A stretch of DNA of 10,830 nt from Setomelanomma holmii (Eukaryota > Ascomycota > Dothideomycetes > Pleosporales > Phaeosphaeriaceae): positions 1-10,830 of the forward strand of contig ML978463.1 of assembly GCA_010015745.1 (NCBI GenBank). The letters run 5' to 3'. The notes beneath the pieces were generated by a model that was not told the origin of the DNA, did no database searches, and worked only from the letters and a program-made list of their open reading frames with translations. Positions within the stretch are counted from its first letter, which is position 1. The number at the start of each line of letters is the position of its first letter. A program made the position numbers and the translations under genes. Below, in pieces: positions 1-6,527 of the stretch.

Positions 1-127
1 GACCCTGCCGCGCTTGGGCGGTCTGCAACTCACCAGGTGGCAGGTGGAACGCAGTGTTCACTGGGCCGTTGACGATACCCGCTTGGAAACCGGCGTTCGC
101 GTCGCCGAAAGAGATTGCGGAGCTCAT
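1..127 (-). CDS. First exon of a probable fungal NLR/STAND protein with a short amyloid-type N-terminal motif (partial, runs off left edge)
   Basis: Reading the minus strand from an ATG at 127-125 gives a short peptide containing SFGDANAGFQAG, IVNGPVN and FHLPP. The G-F-Q-x-G...N-G-x-V-N pattern followed by a Pro-rich linker resembles the extreme N-termini of fungal NLR-type proteins (NB-ARC or NACHT plus repeats), which act as intracellular non-self or heterokaryon-incompatibility sensors; similar short motifs are described there as amyloid signalling motifs. This assignment comes from recall of the family, not a search. An in-frame TGA at 148-146 shows the ATG is the first possible start. 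A consensus 5' splice site, GTGAGT, lies at 33-28, so exon 1 is probably 127-34 (94 nt, phase 1) and 33-1 is intron. The frame is also open through that point, so an unspliced reading is possible. The nucleotide-binding domain would lie left of the window. Whether the gene is still expressed is doubtful, because a transposon end seems to start only seven bases upstream of the ATG. Confidence 0.6.
   Translation of the reverse strand, partial: MSSAISFGDANAGFQAGIVNGPVNTAFHLPPGELQTAQARQG
28..33 (-). other. Candidate 5' splice site (GTGAGT) ending exon 1 of the NLR-like gene
   Basis: The minus strand reads CCACCTG then GTGAGT. This matches the fungal donor consensus and falls just after the Pro-Pro that closes the conserved N-terminal motif. 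The acceptor would be outside the window, or at the very close CGGCAG near positions 9-4, which would make an unusually short intron. Confidence 0.45.
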
Positions 128-133
128 GATATA

Positions 134-948
134 ACAGTAGTAGTCTCAAGCGGTGGTGTCTGCGACCAAGTGTCAGCCAGAGCTCAGCTGGGCTCAGCCT
201 GGCGGTCCGCGCAGTTTGCTTGCAAGCCTCTCGGCCACCCAACCTTCCTCGCCACTCTGACACCACCACCCTAAACTGCTCAAGCCCACTGTCTACAAAA
301 GATGGCCCCAAATCTGGCGGCTTCGCAGCGCCGGATGATTCACAACATGATCTCAAGTAACGAGCTCACGGCTACGCAGATGGCTGACGCAACTGGCTGC
401 AGTGTGCGCGCTGTCAAGTACATCCGCTCCAACCTGCGCGCCTTTGGATCTGTCGAAGCGCCATGGAACGGCGGCGGACGCCCTCGATCCGTAACACCGA
501 TGATGCTCAAGGCTCTCCAAGAGCACCTTCTCAAAAAGCCTGATTGATACCTCGACAAGATGGCCGTCTTCCTGTAGGACGAGTTTGGGGCACTTATACC
601 GACTTCTACAATCAGCCGGACGCTAAAGGCTGCTGGCTGGTCGAAGAAAGCCTGCCGACGAGTGGCCAGCGGACGCAACGCAGATCTCCTTAACTACTAC
701 CTATATAACCTGTCTTCCTTCTGCTCCTGCCACCTTGTCTATGTAGATGAGTCTGGGTGTGACAAGCGGATTGGGTTCAGGCGGACGGGATGGTCTCCTC
801 TAGGCACGACACCTGTGCAGATTGCTAGGTACCAGCGCGAGCAGCAGTGGCAGATACTGCCGGCGTACACACAGGATGGAATCCTGCTGTTGCGTGTATT
901 TCAGGGCACAACTGATGGTGCTGTCTTTGAGGACTATATCGAGCAGCG
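134..948 (+). mobile_element. Tc1/mariner-type DNA transposon, 3'-truncated remnant
   Basis: The left end is placed at 134 because ACAGTAGTAGTCTC follows a TA dinucleotide (132-133), as expected for elements that integrate at TA, and because the preceding bases already belong to the NLR-like exon. This end is inferred: the matching inverted repeat at the other end is missing, since the element is cut at about 945-953 where a Fot1-like remnant begins. Between the end and the transposase ATG lie 168 bases of leader. Confidence 0.5.
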
Positions 949-952
949 TTAA
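302..952 (+). pseudogene. Tc1/mariner-type transposase (DDE_3-like), two in-frame stops, C-terminus lost
   Basis: The single frame starting at the ATG at 302 encodes an N-terminal helix-turn-helix (about residues 10-50, with LTATQMADATGCSVRAVKYI) and a GGGRPRSVTP linker. After the stops it continues into the first part of a DDE catalytic domain, including LVYVDESGCDKR with the first catalytic Asp, and then RRTGWSPLGTTPVQ. TGA at 545-547 and TAG at 575-577 interrupt an otherwise continuous frame. The TAG sits where this family usually has Trp (FLWDEF-like), so TGG to TAG is likely, in the CpA context favoured by RIP. The frame ends at TAA 950-952, right after FEDYIEQ, where the element has been cut; the second Asp and the final Glu/Asp of the triad are missing. 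The product cannot be an active transposase. Two open pieces remain (302-544 and 662-949 if started at internal codons), but neither is likely to be a gene. Confidence 0.85.
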
Positions 953-1550
953 TTCCTTGGATCACCGTCGTCCACTCGCGATTCTCAGGCTGGATAGCCT
1001 TTGGCCGCCCTCTCCTCTCTAACCCTGTCACGACGAGCTAAGTGGTAATCTTTCCCATCATAAAGCCAGCCTCGTCAAAGCTGTAGACGTCCTCATCGCA
1101 GATGCCGTACTTGGCCTTTGTCTGCTCTATAAGCTCAAACTAGCTCCTCATTAACACAGGATTCTCGTAGAGAGCTCTCTGCCTATCGTACGCTCAATTG
1201 AAACGCGTTTTGAGAGAAGTCTGTACGCCTGACAAAGTTGGCTGGTCACTTCTGCCCAACCTGGCCTGCGCCACGCGCAGGGAGCAGCTTATCAGCCTAG
1301 TCACGTACAATTGCGTACGTAGGCGCAAATCCACGCTGGTCTAGGTCAAGTATGTATCTGACAAATACCTTCTCTTCTAGCTGGGTAAGCTTCTTTGAGT
1401 TGGGCTGGCAATCGCGTCGGGCAGGCTTCCCAGCGCGTCGTCTCTGGAGCGTTGTTCGAGCGACATCAAATGTCTCTGCAGCACGTCTCACAGTCAGAAT
1501 CTATTTCAAATTAATAGCTCATATTGCAAGGTGTATATCAGCTTCAGAAG
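953..1550 (-). pseudogene. Fot1/pogo-type transposase, N-terminal half, heavily mutated
   Basis: Read from about 1550 downwards on the minus strand, the frame gives a psq-type DNA-binding helix-turn-helix (VRRAAETFDVARTTLQRRR), a CENP-B-like second DNA-binding segment (LEEKVFVRYILDLDQRGFAP, then PANFVRRTD), and the start of the DDE_1 domain (YGICDEDVYSFDEAGFMMGK, then LERRGRPKAIQPENREW). It ends abruptly after TVIQGIN. Stops on the minus strand fall at TGA 1521-1519, TAG 1503-1501, TAG 1299-1297, TGA 1248-1246, TGA 1196-1194, TAG 1142-1140 and TAG 1040-1038, with one frameshift near 1215. Several replace Trp, Arg or Gln expected in the family, pointing to C-to-T or G-to-A mutation. The catalytic C-terminal half and the element's left end were lost at the junction with the mariner-like remnant. 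This family differs from the copy at 1808-2803. Confidence 0.85.
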
Positions 1551-1807
1551 AAGAAAGTTGGGCTTAAGGTAGTGGAGCCATGATGGTTAAGAGTAAGATT
1601 ACGTTATTTGTTACGGCGGCTCGTGTTTTCGTGGAACAGATGCTCAGCTGTACCGTGGGCATCGGCGTAACGAGCCACGCGGCGTGCCGACCCACCCCAA
1701 CAAACTTTTGCCCACCTACAAAGATGAAGCTGTACTGTCGCTCACAGTAGCTAGTGTTACAAGATTTTGTGGTGGAGTAATAAAGTGATACTTGCGATCA
1801 ATCTGGT
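1551..1807. other. Non-coding gap between two transposase remnants, holding candidate transposon ends
   Basis: No coding frame is convincing here. It should contain the 5' leader and outer end of the Fot1-like element on its left and the 3' end of the second pogo-type element on its right. Short complementary pieces are visible: gttacg near 1610 against cgtaac near 1667, and a perfect 6-bp inverted repeat TACTGT (1733-1738) / ACAGTA (1744-1749). I could not pair any of these into full terminal inverted repeats, since each element has lost its other end. Confidence 0.4.
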
Positions 1808-2803
1808 CTACTCGAATTTCTTTGGGAGCTTGATAAGGGAACCTGAGATGGTCTTTTTGGTTGGACGTGGTGATAGTGCAGGATCACTGATACCACCACC
1901 TTTAGCAGACTGCGCAACCCGCGCACGCTTCCGCGCACGCGCAGGCTTTTGTGAGGCTGCTCTCTTGCCTCTTTGTGATAACTGTACAGCTTTTTGAGCA
2001 GTTGCAGCCTCTCTTTCCTCTTGTTTCTTGCGCTTGTTTTCAGCTCTCTGTGCAGCCACTCTTTCCTTCTCTCTCTACCTTGGCTATCTCTCGTGCTACA
2101 CGCTTCTCCTCTGCTTCTTTCTGCTTAAGTAAGGCAGCTTGAGCTCTAGGGTCCTTCATCTCAGCTTTTCTGAGGTTTTCCTCTTGCTCCTCTTGCTCCT
2201 CTTGCTCCTCTTGCTCCTCTTGCTCCTCTTGCTCCTCTTGCTTCGTTACTCTCTCGCGGAAGTTAGCCTCTCTAACCTTTCTTGGAGACCAGAGAACAGC
2301 ACCACCATGGTACTCCTTACGCTGCTGAAGATTAAGAGTTCTTCCCTTCTTGTTGTGCTTCGTTTTGAGTGCCTTAAGCCTTCATTCTCATAGTGGAGGA
2401 GGTCATTTTCAACCTGAAGATGGTGGAGAGATAGAATGATCTTTCTTCCACTTTTCTCAGCTCCTTCTTTAACCGCCTGTTCTACAACTGCTCTCATCTT
2501 TCTCCAGTCACTCTGTGCTAGTACAGGAGAGCTCCTAGGCTCATCTTCTGGTGGTGGTGTTGGGCGGAATCTTTTAAGGATGACGTCTCTCTCCATTGGC
2601 CACACCTCAGTGGCCTCAAAGGACTTGAGAATGAGACTCTTTTTGAAGGAGGAGACCCACGCAGTTCAGAAAAATAGGAAGAAGTCTCCTTTCTTGACTG
2701 AGAGGAGTCCTTGGCTGATATGAAGGTGGGTGACTAGCTCCTTGGTATACGCGGTAGAGAGTGGCTTGAACATTACTACATCGAGTGGCTGAAGGCTGTG
2801 GAC
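1808..2803 (-). pseudogene. Pogo-type (DDE_1) transposase, C-terminal half, frameshifted
   Basis: On the minus strand from about 2803 the frame reads VHSLQPLDVVMFKPLSTAYT, KKGDFF and WVSSFKK, then VWPMERDVILKRF. This is the end of the DDE_1 catalytic domain of a fungal pogo-like family in which the LQPLD segment lies just before the last acidic residue. A long charged tail follows: LHHLQVENDLLHYENEGLR, then a segment with LQQRKEYHGGAVLWSP, a coiled-coil rich in Gln and Glu, and a Lys/Arg-rich end finishing at TAG 1810-1808. Three lesions are visible: a TGA at 2668-2666 where Trp is expected (FFWTAW), a one-base deletion near 2372, and a one-base indel near 2070. The N-terminal DNA-binding half is missing; the break is at about 2803-2815. 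It is a dead fragment. It belongs to a different family from the Fot1-like copy next to it. Confidence 0.85.
2181..2243 (+). repeat. 9-bp tandem repeat, 7 copies (ctcttgctc)
   Basis: Six perfect copies of ctcttgctc are followed by a seventh with one change (ctcttgctt). On the minus strand, in the frame of the pogo-type transposase tail, each unit encodes Gln-Glu-Glu, lengthening a coiled-coil. It is a replication-slippage minisatellite, not a CRISPR array, as there are no spacers. Confidence 0.95.
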
Positions 2804-2861
2804 TGAACGCTGCTCTCGTGCTTTTCCACACTAACGCCCCCTCCGCCGTCAAAGCGCCCGT

Positions 2862-3247
2862 ATGCTGTCCCTTAGTCCGCCTACACAGGTCGACTTCCCC
2901 ACCCTTGCGAGCGCATCTCCGCAAGCCAGCTTTCTCGAACAGGACCACAGCCCTCCTCGCCTGTCTCTCGCGGAAGAGAACCTGGCTGACGTCTATGACA
3001 GGTTCAACGCATCTCTGGTGGCACTTTAAGAAGTTATGTAAAGATTCTATCTCACTCTAACAATCGCAGCGTCGCTGAAGAAGAGTGGGATGGTCTTTGT
3101 GAGGCACTGAAAGAGTGCTGGCGCGCCATCCTAACTAAGCAAGGCTCGAAGCTTACCTGCGGTGATACCTTGGTACGAGTTCCAAGCGCTAGACTTATTA
3201 CATGCGAACATACAGCGTCTATACTGTACTGTGCACTGGTGAGATAG
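2862..3247 (+). pseudogene. Remnant of an unidentified protein-coding gene, frameshifted
   Basis: Two adjoining frames look like real protein. The first starts at ATG 2862 and runs 55 residues to TAA 3027-3029, ending SLAEENLADVYDRFNASLVAL. The second, one frame over, is open from 2999 to TAG 3245-3247 and has no ATG of its own; it includes HSNNRSVAEEEWDGLCEALK, then ECWRAILTKQ. The two join naturally near 3010-3030 with a one-base shift or a small splice, giving about 125 residues of mostly helical, acidic protein. I do not recognise the family and assign no function. The fragment begins within about 60 bases of the broken end of the neighbouring transposase, which suggests that insertion or deletion removed its upstream part. 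Confidence 0.45.
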
Positions 3248-3783
3248 CGTACGTCTTTCAAGGTACGGACCAAAACACAGGAAGCGCAAGGGGTATCACA
3301 AATGTACGTCTGATCTGACTTCATTGTTGTCGGGGTGCAAAGAAGCGAGCGGTCAATGAGGCGAAACCCTAGAAGATGCGAGTGCACGGAGGCAGCGACG
3401 TTCACTGTGTTGAGCAAGTTGTAAACTGCGGTCAACTCGAGCAGACCTGGGAATGCTTTGCTCGCAAGTTGAATTATGACACAGTTGTTGCTGTCGCCAT
3501 ACAGCTTCGGTCAACTTTTGATGCACCCAACCAGTACAAAGGCCATATATCTCGCGAACCTACGATTCGACGCATTTCTCAGCTCCAAGACTCCCTTGTA
3601 TATTCAATAAGACCCTGCATACACATCTCCATATGTCTGGCTGCTTTGGCTGATAGATAGCATGCTCGTCTTGATTGCGGGGTCACAGTCTGCACCGCCT
3701 TCAGGCCGACCTGTGTAACGCATCTCTTGGGTCTCACGTGTTCATTCCTTGCCAGCTTTCCATGGTCTCTTATGATGTTGCGC
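3248..3783. other. Stretch with no supported gene
   Basis: Open frames exist on both strands, including a 94-codon plus-strand frame at 3376-3660 and a 127-codon minus-strand frame at 3435-3052. They overlap each other, have no recognisable motif and do not resemble their neighbours. The plus-strand frame contains a segment (LNYDTVVAVAIQLRSTFDAP) that could be a decayed piece of the gene fragment just upstream, but I cannot support that further. It also contains the 3' flank of the minus-strand gene ending at 3784. Confidence 0.4.
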
Positions 3784-4554
3784 TCATTCAGGGCTATTGA
3801 CAAAGCCTGTCCGTGCAAGCCTGAGACGTTCACTGCGCCGTTGCGGCTTCGTGGCCTCGCGTGTAACCTTCCGCACTCGCCCATCCTGCTGCCGAAGCCG
3901 AAGCGGTCCGATCGTGGGCTGACGTGGTTTTGTCGATATGTTCGGTAAGTTCGATGTATTGGAGATCAATGAGGACGGCGGCGATGCCGGTACTTCCTTT
4001 GAGCGAAGCTGTGACGACTGCTCCGACAGTTTGGAAGAGTGGCCTGACATTCCGCTGAGCGCATCACATATGAACTGATTGTAGCCTAGAAAGCTCTCTT
4101 CTTGAATCAAAGGAAGCAGCTCGGATACGCCTTTGGAGATGCTGTCATCAAGGAAGACGTCCCGTTTTGTGCACTCCCGTCTCCTCTCGCTTTCGGTTGT
4201 GATGCAATGCAGCCCTTCCGACAAGGCAGCCGTGAAGTTGGCAGCCGTGAAGTTGGCAGCTTCGCTCTTGCGTAGAACTTCGTGCGCGAGTTTTTCGAAG
4301 TCCTCGTGTCTGATTATTGGAATGATACGTCGATTGAGTGCTTCTGCTAATTGACCCAGCGATGGCAGATGGTCGGGGTAGGCTAGTTCGTGTGAGAATT
4401 GCGTGTCGTCTTGCGTGGCGTTGGGGATTTTCAGATTGACGCCAAGGTCTGACGAGGTAGGCGATGTAGATGTCGGGGATACAGCAGGGCTGAGTGGTTC
4501 GTCGTGTGCTGTTAACATCGTAAATGTGTCTGCTGGTTGTTGATGGTCTTGCAT
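3784..4554 (-). CDS. Hypothetical protein, 256 residues, divergent from the protein kinase gene
   Basis: A single uninterrupted frame runs from ATG 4554-4552 to the stop ending at 3784. An in-frame TAG at 4557-4555, directly before the ATG, fixes it as the first possible start; Met13 is an alternative. I recognise no domain. Visible parts are a Ser/Thr/Pro-rich N-terminus (PLSPAVSPTSTSPTSSDLG), a central, probably helical region (LPSLGQLAEALNRR, then HEDFEKLAHEVLRKSEAAN), a Ser-rich linker, and a strongly basic C-terminus (RKVTREATKPQRRSERLR) that could be a nuclear localisation or nucleic-acid-contacting tail. A 15-bp tandem duplication inside the gene gives AANFTAANFTAA and keeps the frame. 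There is no signal peptide or membrane segment. Its start lies 134 bp from the kinase start on the other strand, so the two may share a promoter. It could be a lineage-specific gene; a chance frame is less likely given its length and balanced composition. Confidence 0.6.
   Translation of the reverse strand: MQDHQQPADTFTMLTAHDEPLSPAVSPTSTSPTSSDLGVNLKIPNATQDDTQFSHELAYPDHLPSLGQLAEALNRRIIPIIRHEDFEKLAHEVLRKSEAANFTAANFTAALSEGLHCITTESERRRECTKRDVFLDDSISKGVSELLPLIQEESFLGYNQFICDALSGMSGHSSKLSEQSSQLRSKEVPASPPSSLISNTSNLPNISTKPRQPTIGPLRLRQQDGRVRKVTREATKPQRRSERLRLARTGFVNSPE
4225..4260 (+). repeat. 15-bp in-frame tandem duplication inside the hypothetical gene
   Basis: The unit ggcagccgtgaagtt occurs at 4225-4239 and 4240-4254, followed by ggcagc as a partial third copy. 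It adds five residues (AANFT) on the minus strand without shifting the frame, unlike the frame-breaking lesions in the transposons nearby. Confidence 0.95.
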
Positions 4555-4688
4555 CTAACAAAGCGTCTTGCGCGAATTGTTGATTCTGCCAAGCCTGCAC
4601 GTGGCTGGCGCGCTACCGACGCGTCTCCCTCACCTTGGGCAAATCTAGCACACCTACACTAAGCCCACCAAAGCCTCACTCACTCCAA
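4555..4688. promoter_or_regulatory. Putative bidirectional promoter region between the hypothetical gene and the kinase
   Basis: This 134-bp gap separates two divergent start codons. It has no TATA box that I can see. It holds a pyrimidine-rich stretch on the plus strand around 4621-4688 (tctccctcacc, ctcactcactcc), a common feature of fungal core promoters just before the start codon. Use as a shared promoter is inferred from spacing alone. Confidence 0.4.
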
Positions 4689-6362
4689 ATGGCAGAGAGC
4701 GCAAGCAGATGGCCGTTCGTCCCTCCTTCCAACTTTACACAGGGTAGCGACGAGAGTGAAAATGAGGCCTACAGACGGGATTCAATGCACGGTGTTCACA
4801 AACACGGACCAGCTTGCACTGGAAAAGTACGCGCATTGGTTTATCCACTCTCAAGTGCTGCTCGAACATGCTGCGAGGCAGAGCCGAAGGAAGAAGGCGA
4901 GGCTCCGTCAGTCATTCGGCTACGCATGTGCAAAGAGAGCACGCACTTCTCTATAGGATCGCTCCCAACTGGAAACGTCACCTTAACACCTCCTGACGAG
5001 TTTGACGAGGATGACACGGAGTGGCAGCACCCTATCCAAGTCAACATCTACCCAGATCCCGACAACGACGATGTAGAAGTGTACAACAACTGTCCGCTCC
5101 TTACGATCTCAATCTCCTCGAACAAGAGTGACATGGCACATTGCCTGCCGCCTTCGAACAGACTTCGATTAAGCGCCGATTGCACCTGGGTGATCAAGAT
5201 CTCGGATACGCATACCTTTGGTATCGTCCTACATCCGACTGAAGAGATTTACACCGCTCTCTTGAATCACACGCTTAATCATGTCGACAACAGCAAGAGC
5301 TCAGAGCAGGAGAAGGGGACGAAGCGCCGAGCTAGACTTGAAAGTGAATCAGAAGTTGGCGGAATTAAGGCTCTACAGAAATTCTCACCGTACAACATCC
5401 TGGACTCCCATATCCTGAGTCGATATTTGGACAGGACGCATGAGGCGAATATCACGATTGGTACAGCCCCTTCTTCACCAGTAGGTGGGGAACCGGACTC
5501 TGCACCTGTACTTCTGCTCGAGAATGCTGCTACTAAAGTCGAGAAGATCTGGCAACGCGGCAAGCTCAGGGTCCGGAAATTCATACGCGATGTCAATCTC
5601 CGCCAGGCCGCAATAAAGTGGGAGGAAGAAACACGTATACTCGGTGGACTAGAACATCCGAACATCATCAGGTGGATTGAGTTCGACAAGGACAATCGCT
5701 CAATTGATTTTGAGTACGGCGGCACGGATCTATCGAAATTTCAAACCAGAACTCACATGTTCAATGTCGCACGCGGCCTCAGCGATGTGCAAATGCGGAT
5801 TTGTACCCAGACTGCTTCCGCACTCGCATACCTCCACCAAAAGCAGGAAACCGTACATCGCGATGTCAAGCCTCATAACATCCTCCTATCTGAAGATCAC
5901 CTGACTGTTAAAGTCTGTGATTTTGGCACCGCTCAGCCACTAAGTAAGCGGGACCGCGGGGGCGGAACCCATAATTATATCGCCCCTGAATTTCTTCTTC
6001 AGGGCACCAGAACCGCAGCGTCGGATATTTGGTCTCTTGGCGTTACGATGCTATACGTGCTCGGCATCATCCGACTCCCGTTCTCCGAGCCTGACCGCGA
6101 TGAGTGGTGGGACATCAGCAAGTTGAACACCGATCAGACTGAGCGACATAAGATGGTGAGGTGGCTGCAAGAGGTGAGACAGGCGACTGCAAGAGTTCCA
6201 AAGAGGTGGGCTGTAGTTGTGAAGATGCTGGACGAGGATCCTGAAACGCGCATCACGGCGGCTCGAGTCGTGTGCGTATTGTCGACAATGAGCCAGACGC
6301 GCACAAAAATGAGGACTAAGGAGTTTACGATGCTCCAGCCAGCACGCCTTTTGAGGCAATAA
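4689..6362 (+). CDS. Serine/threonine protein kinase, 557 residues, with FHA-like N-terminal region
   Basis: The frame is intact to TAA 6360-6362. ATG 4689 (ccaaATGGC) is chosen because the frame upstream of it has only non-ATG codons. The kinase domain spans about residues 275-530. Visible motifs are a candidate ATP-binding Lys297 (VRKF), alpha-C Glu312-314 (KWEEETRIL), HPNIIRWIEF, the catalytic loop HRDVKPHN (390-397, with Asp392, Lys394 and Asn397), Asp411-Phe-Gly, THNYIAPE ending at Glu434, and SDIWSLGV. The catalytic residues are therefore present. A canonical Gly-rich loop (GxGxxG) is not visible before Lys297. Residues about 86-185 are beta-rich, with a pattern (VEVYNNCPLLTISIS, then LSADCTWVIKIS) that recalls an FHA phosphopeptide-binding fold but lacks clear signature residues. 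A basic patch (KRRAR, near 211) could be a nuclear signal. The substrate is unknown. It is the best-preserved gene in the window and lies between decayed elements. Confidence 0.88.
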   Translation: MAESASRWPFVPPSNFTQGSDESENEAYRRDSMHGVHKHGPACTGKVRALVYPLSSAARTCCEAEPKEEGEAPSVIRLRMCKESTHFSIGSLPTGNVTLTPPDEFDEDDTEWQHPIQVNIYPDPDNDDVEVYNNCPLLTISISSNKSDMAHCLPPSNRLRLSADCTWVIKISDTHTFGIVLHPTEEIYTALLNHTLNHVDNSKSSEQEKGTKRRARLESESEVGGIKALQKFSPYNILDSHILSRYLDRTHEANITIGTAPSSPVGGEPDSAPVLLLENAATKVEKIWQRGKLRVRKFIRDVNLRQAAIKWEEETRILGGLEHPNIIRWIEFDKDNRSIDFEYGGTDLSKFQTRTHMFNVARGLSDVQMRICTQTASALAYLHQKQETVHRDVKPHNILLSEDHLTVKVCDFGTAQPLSKRDRGGGTHNYIAPEFLLQGTRTAASDIWSLGVTMLYVLGIIRLPFSEPDRDEWWDISKLNTDQTERHKMVRWLQEVRQATARVPKRWAVVVKMLDEDPETRITAARVVCVLSTMSQTRTKMRTKEFTMLQPARLLRQ

Positions 6363-6527
6363 CATGTCGAATGCACACTGCTAAGCTTATTCAGCTCAAA
6401 TCGCAACGCAACCAAGGGTACTACCACAATATTAACCCCGCTAGATACGGATACTAGCAACATCAACAGCACGCTCTTACCTGCCAGCCGCGGTCCCTCC
6501 CCATTCTCTCTCGACAAAGAACCATGT
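6363..6527 (+). other. In-frame open stretch between the kinase stop and the F-box-like remnant
   Basis: After the kinase TAA the same frame stays open through 6363-6527 and on to 6839. The encoded residues here are Thr/Asn/Ser-rich and low in complexity, with nothing recognisable. It may be 3' untranslated sequence that happens to be open, or decayed coding sequence of the downstream protein. Confidence 0.4.

Noticed and set aside
30..356. 108-codon minus-strand frame starting at 356
   Set aside because: It is in a different frame from the NLR-like exon and runs antisense through the mariner transposase start; no motif is visible.
2181..2243. Possible CRISPR-like array
   Set aside because: The units are directly adjacent with no spacers, and the sequence is eukaryotic; it is a minisatellite.
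2139..2393. Plus-strand frame with a run of leucines that looks like a membrane segment
   Set aside because: The leucines come from the 9-bp tandem repeat read on the wrong strand; the minus strand encodes the transposase tail here.
2616..2948. 110-codon minus-strand frame
   Set aside because: It overlaps the transposase in another frame and lacks the family motifs that the true frame shows.
3052..3435. 127-codon minus-strand frame
   Set aside because: It has no recognisable motif, and part of it is antisense to the more protein-like remnant at 2999-3247.
4148..4600. 150-codon minus-strand frame overlapping the orphan gene
   Set aside because: It is Arg/Ser/His-rich in the way expected of an out-of-frame reading; the 256-residue frame has the more natural composition and in-frame duplication.
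4635..4688. Extension of the kinase N-terminus by 18 codons to a TTG
   Set aside because: Start at TTG is rare in fungi, and the ATG at 4689 has a good context; the extra residues are probably 5' UTR.
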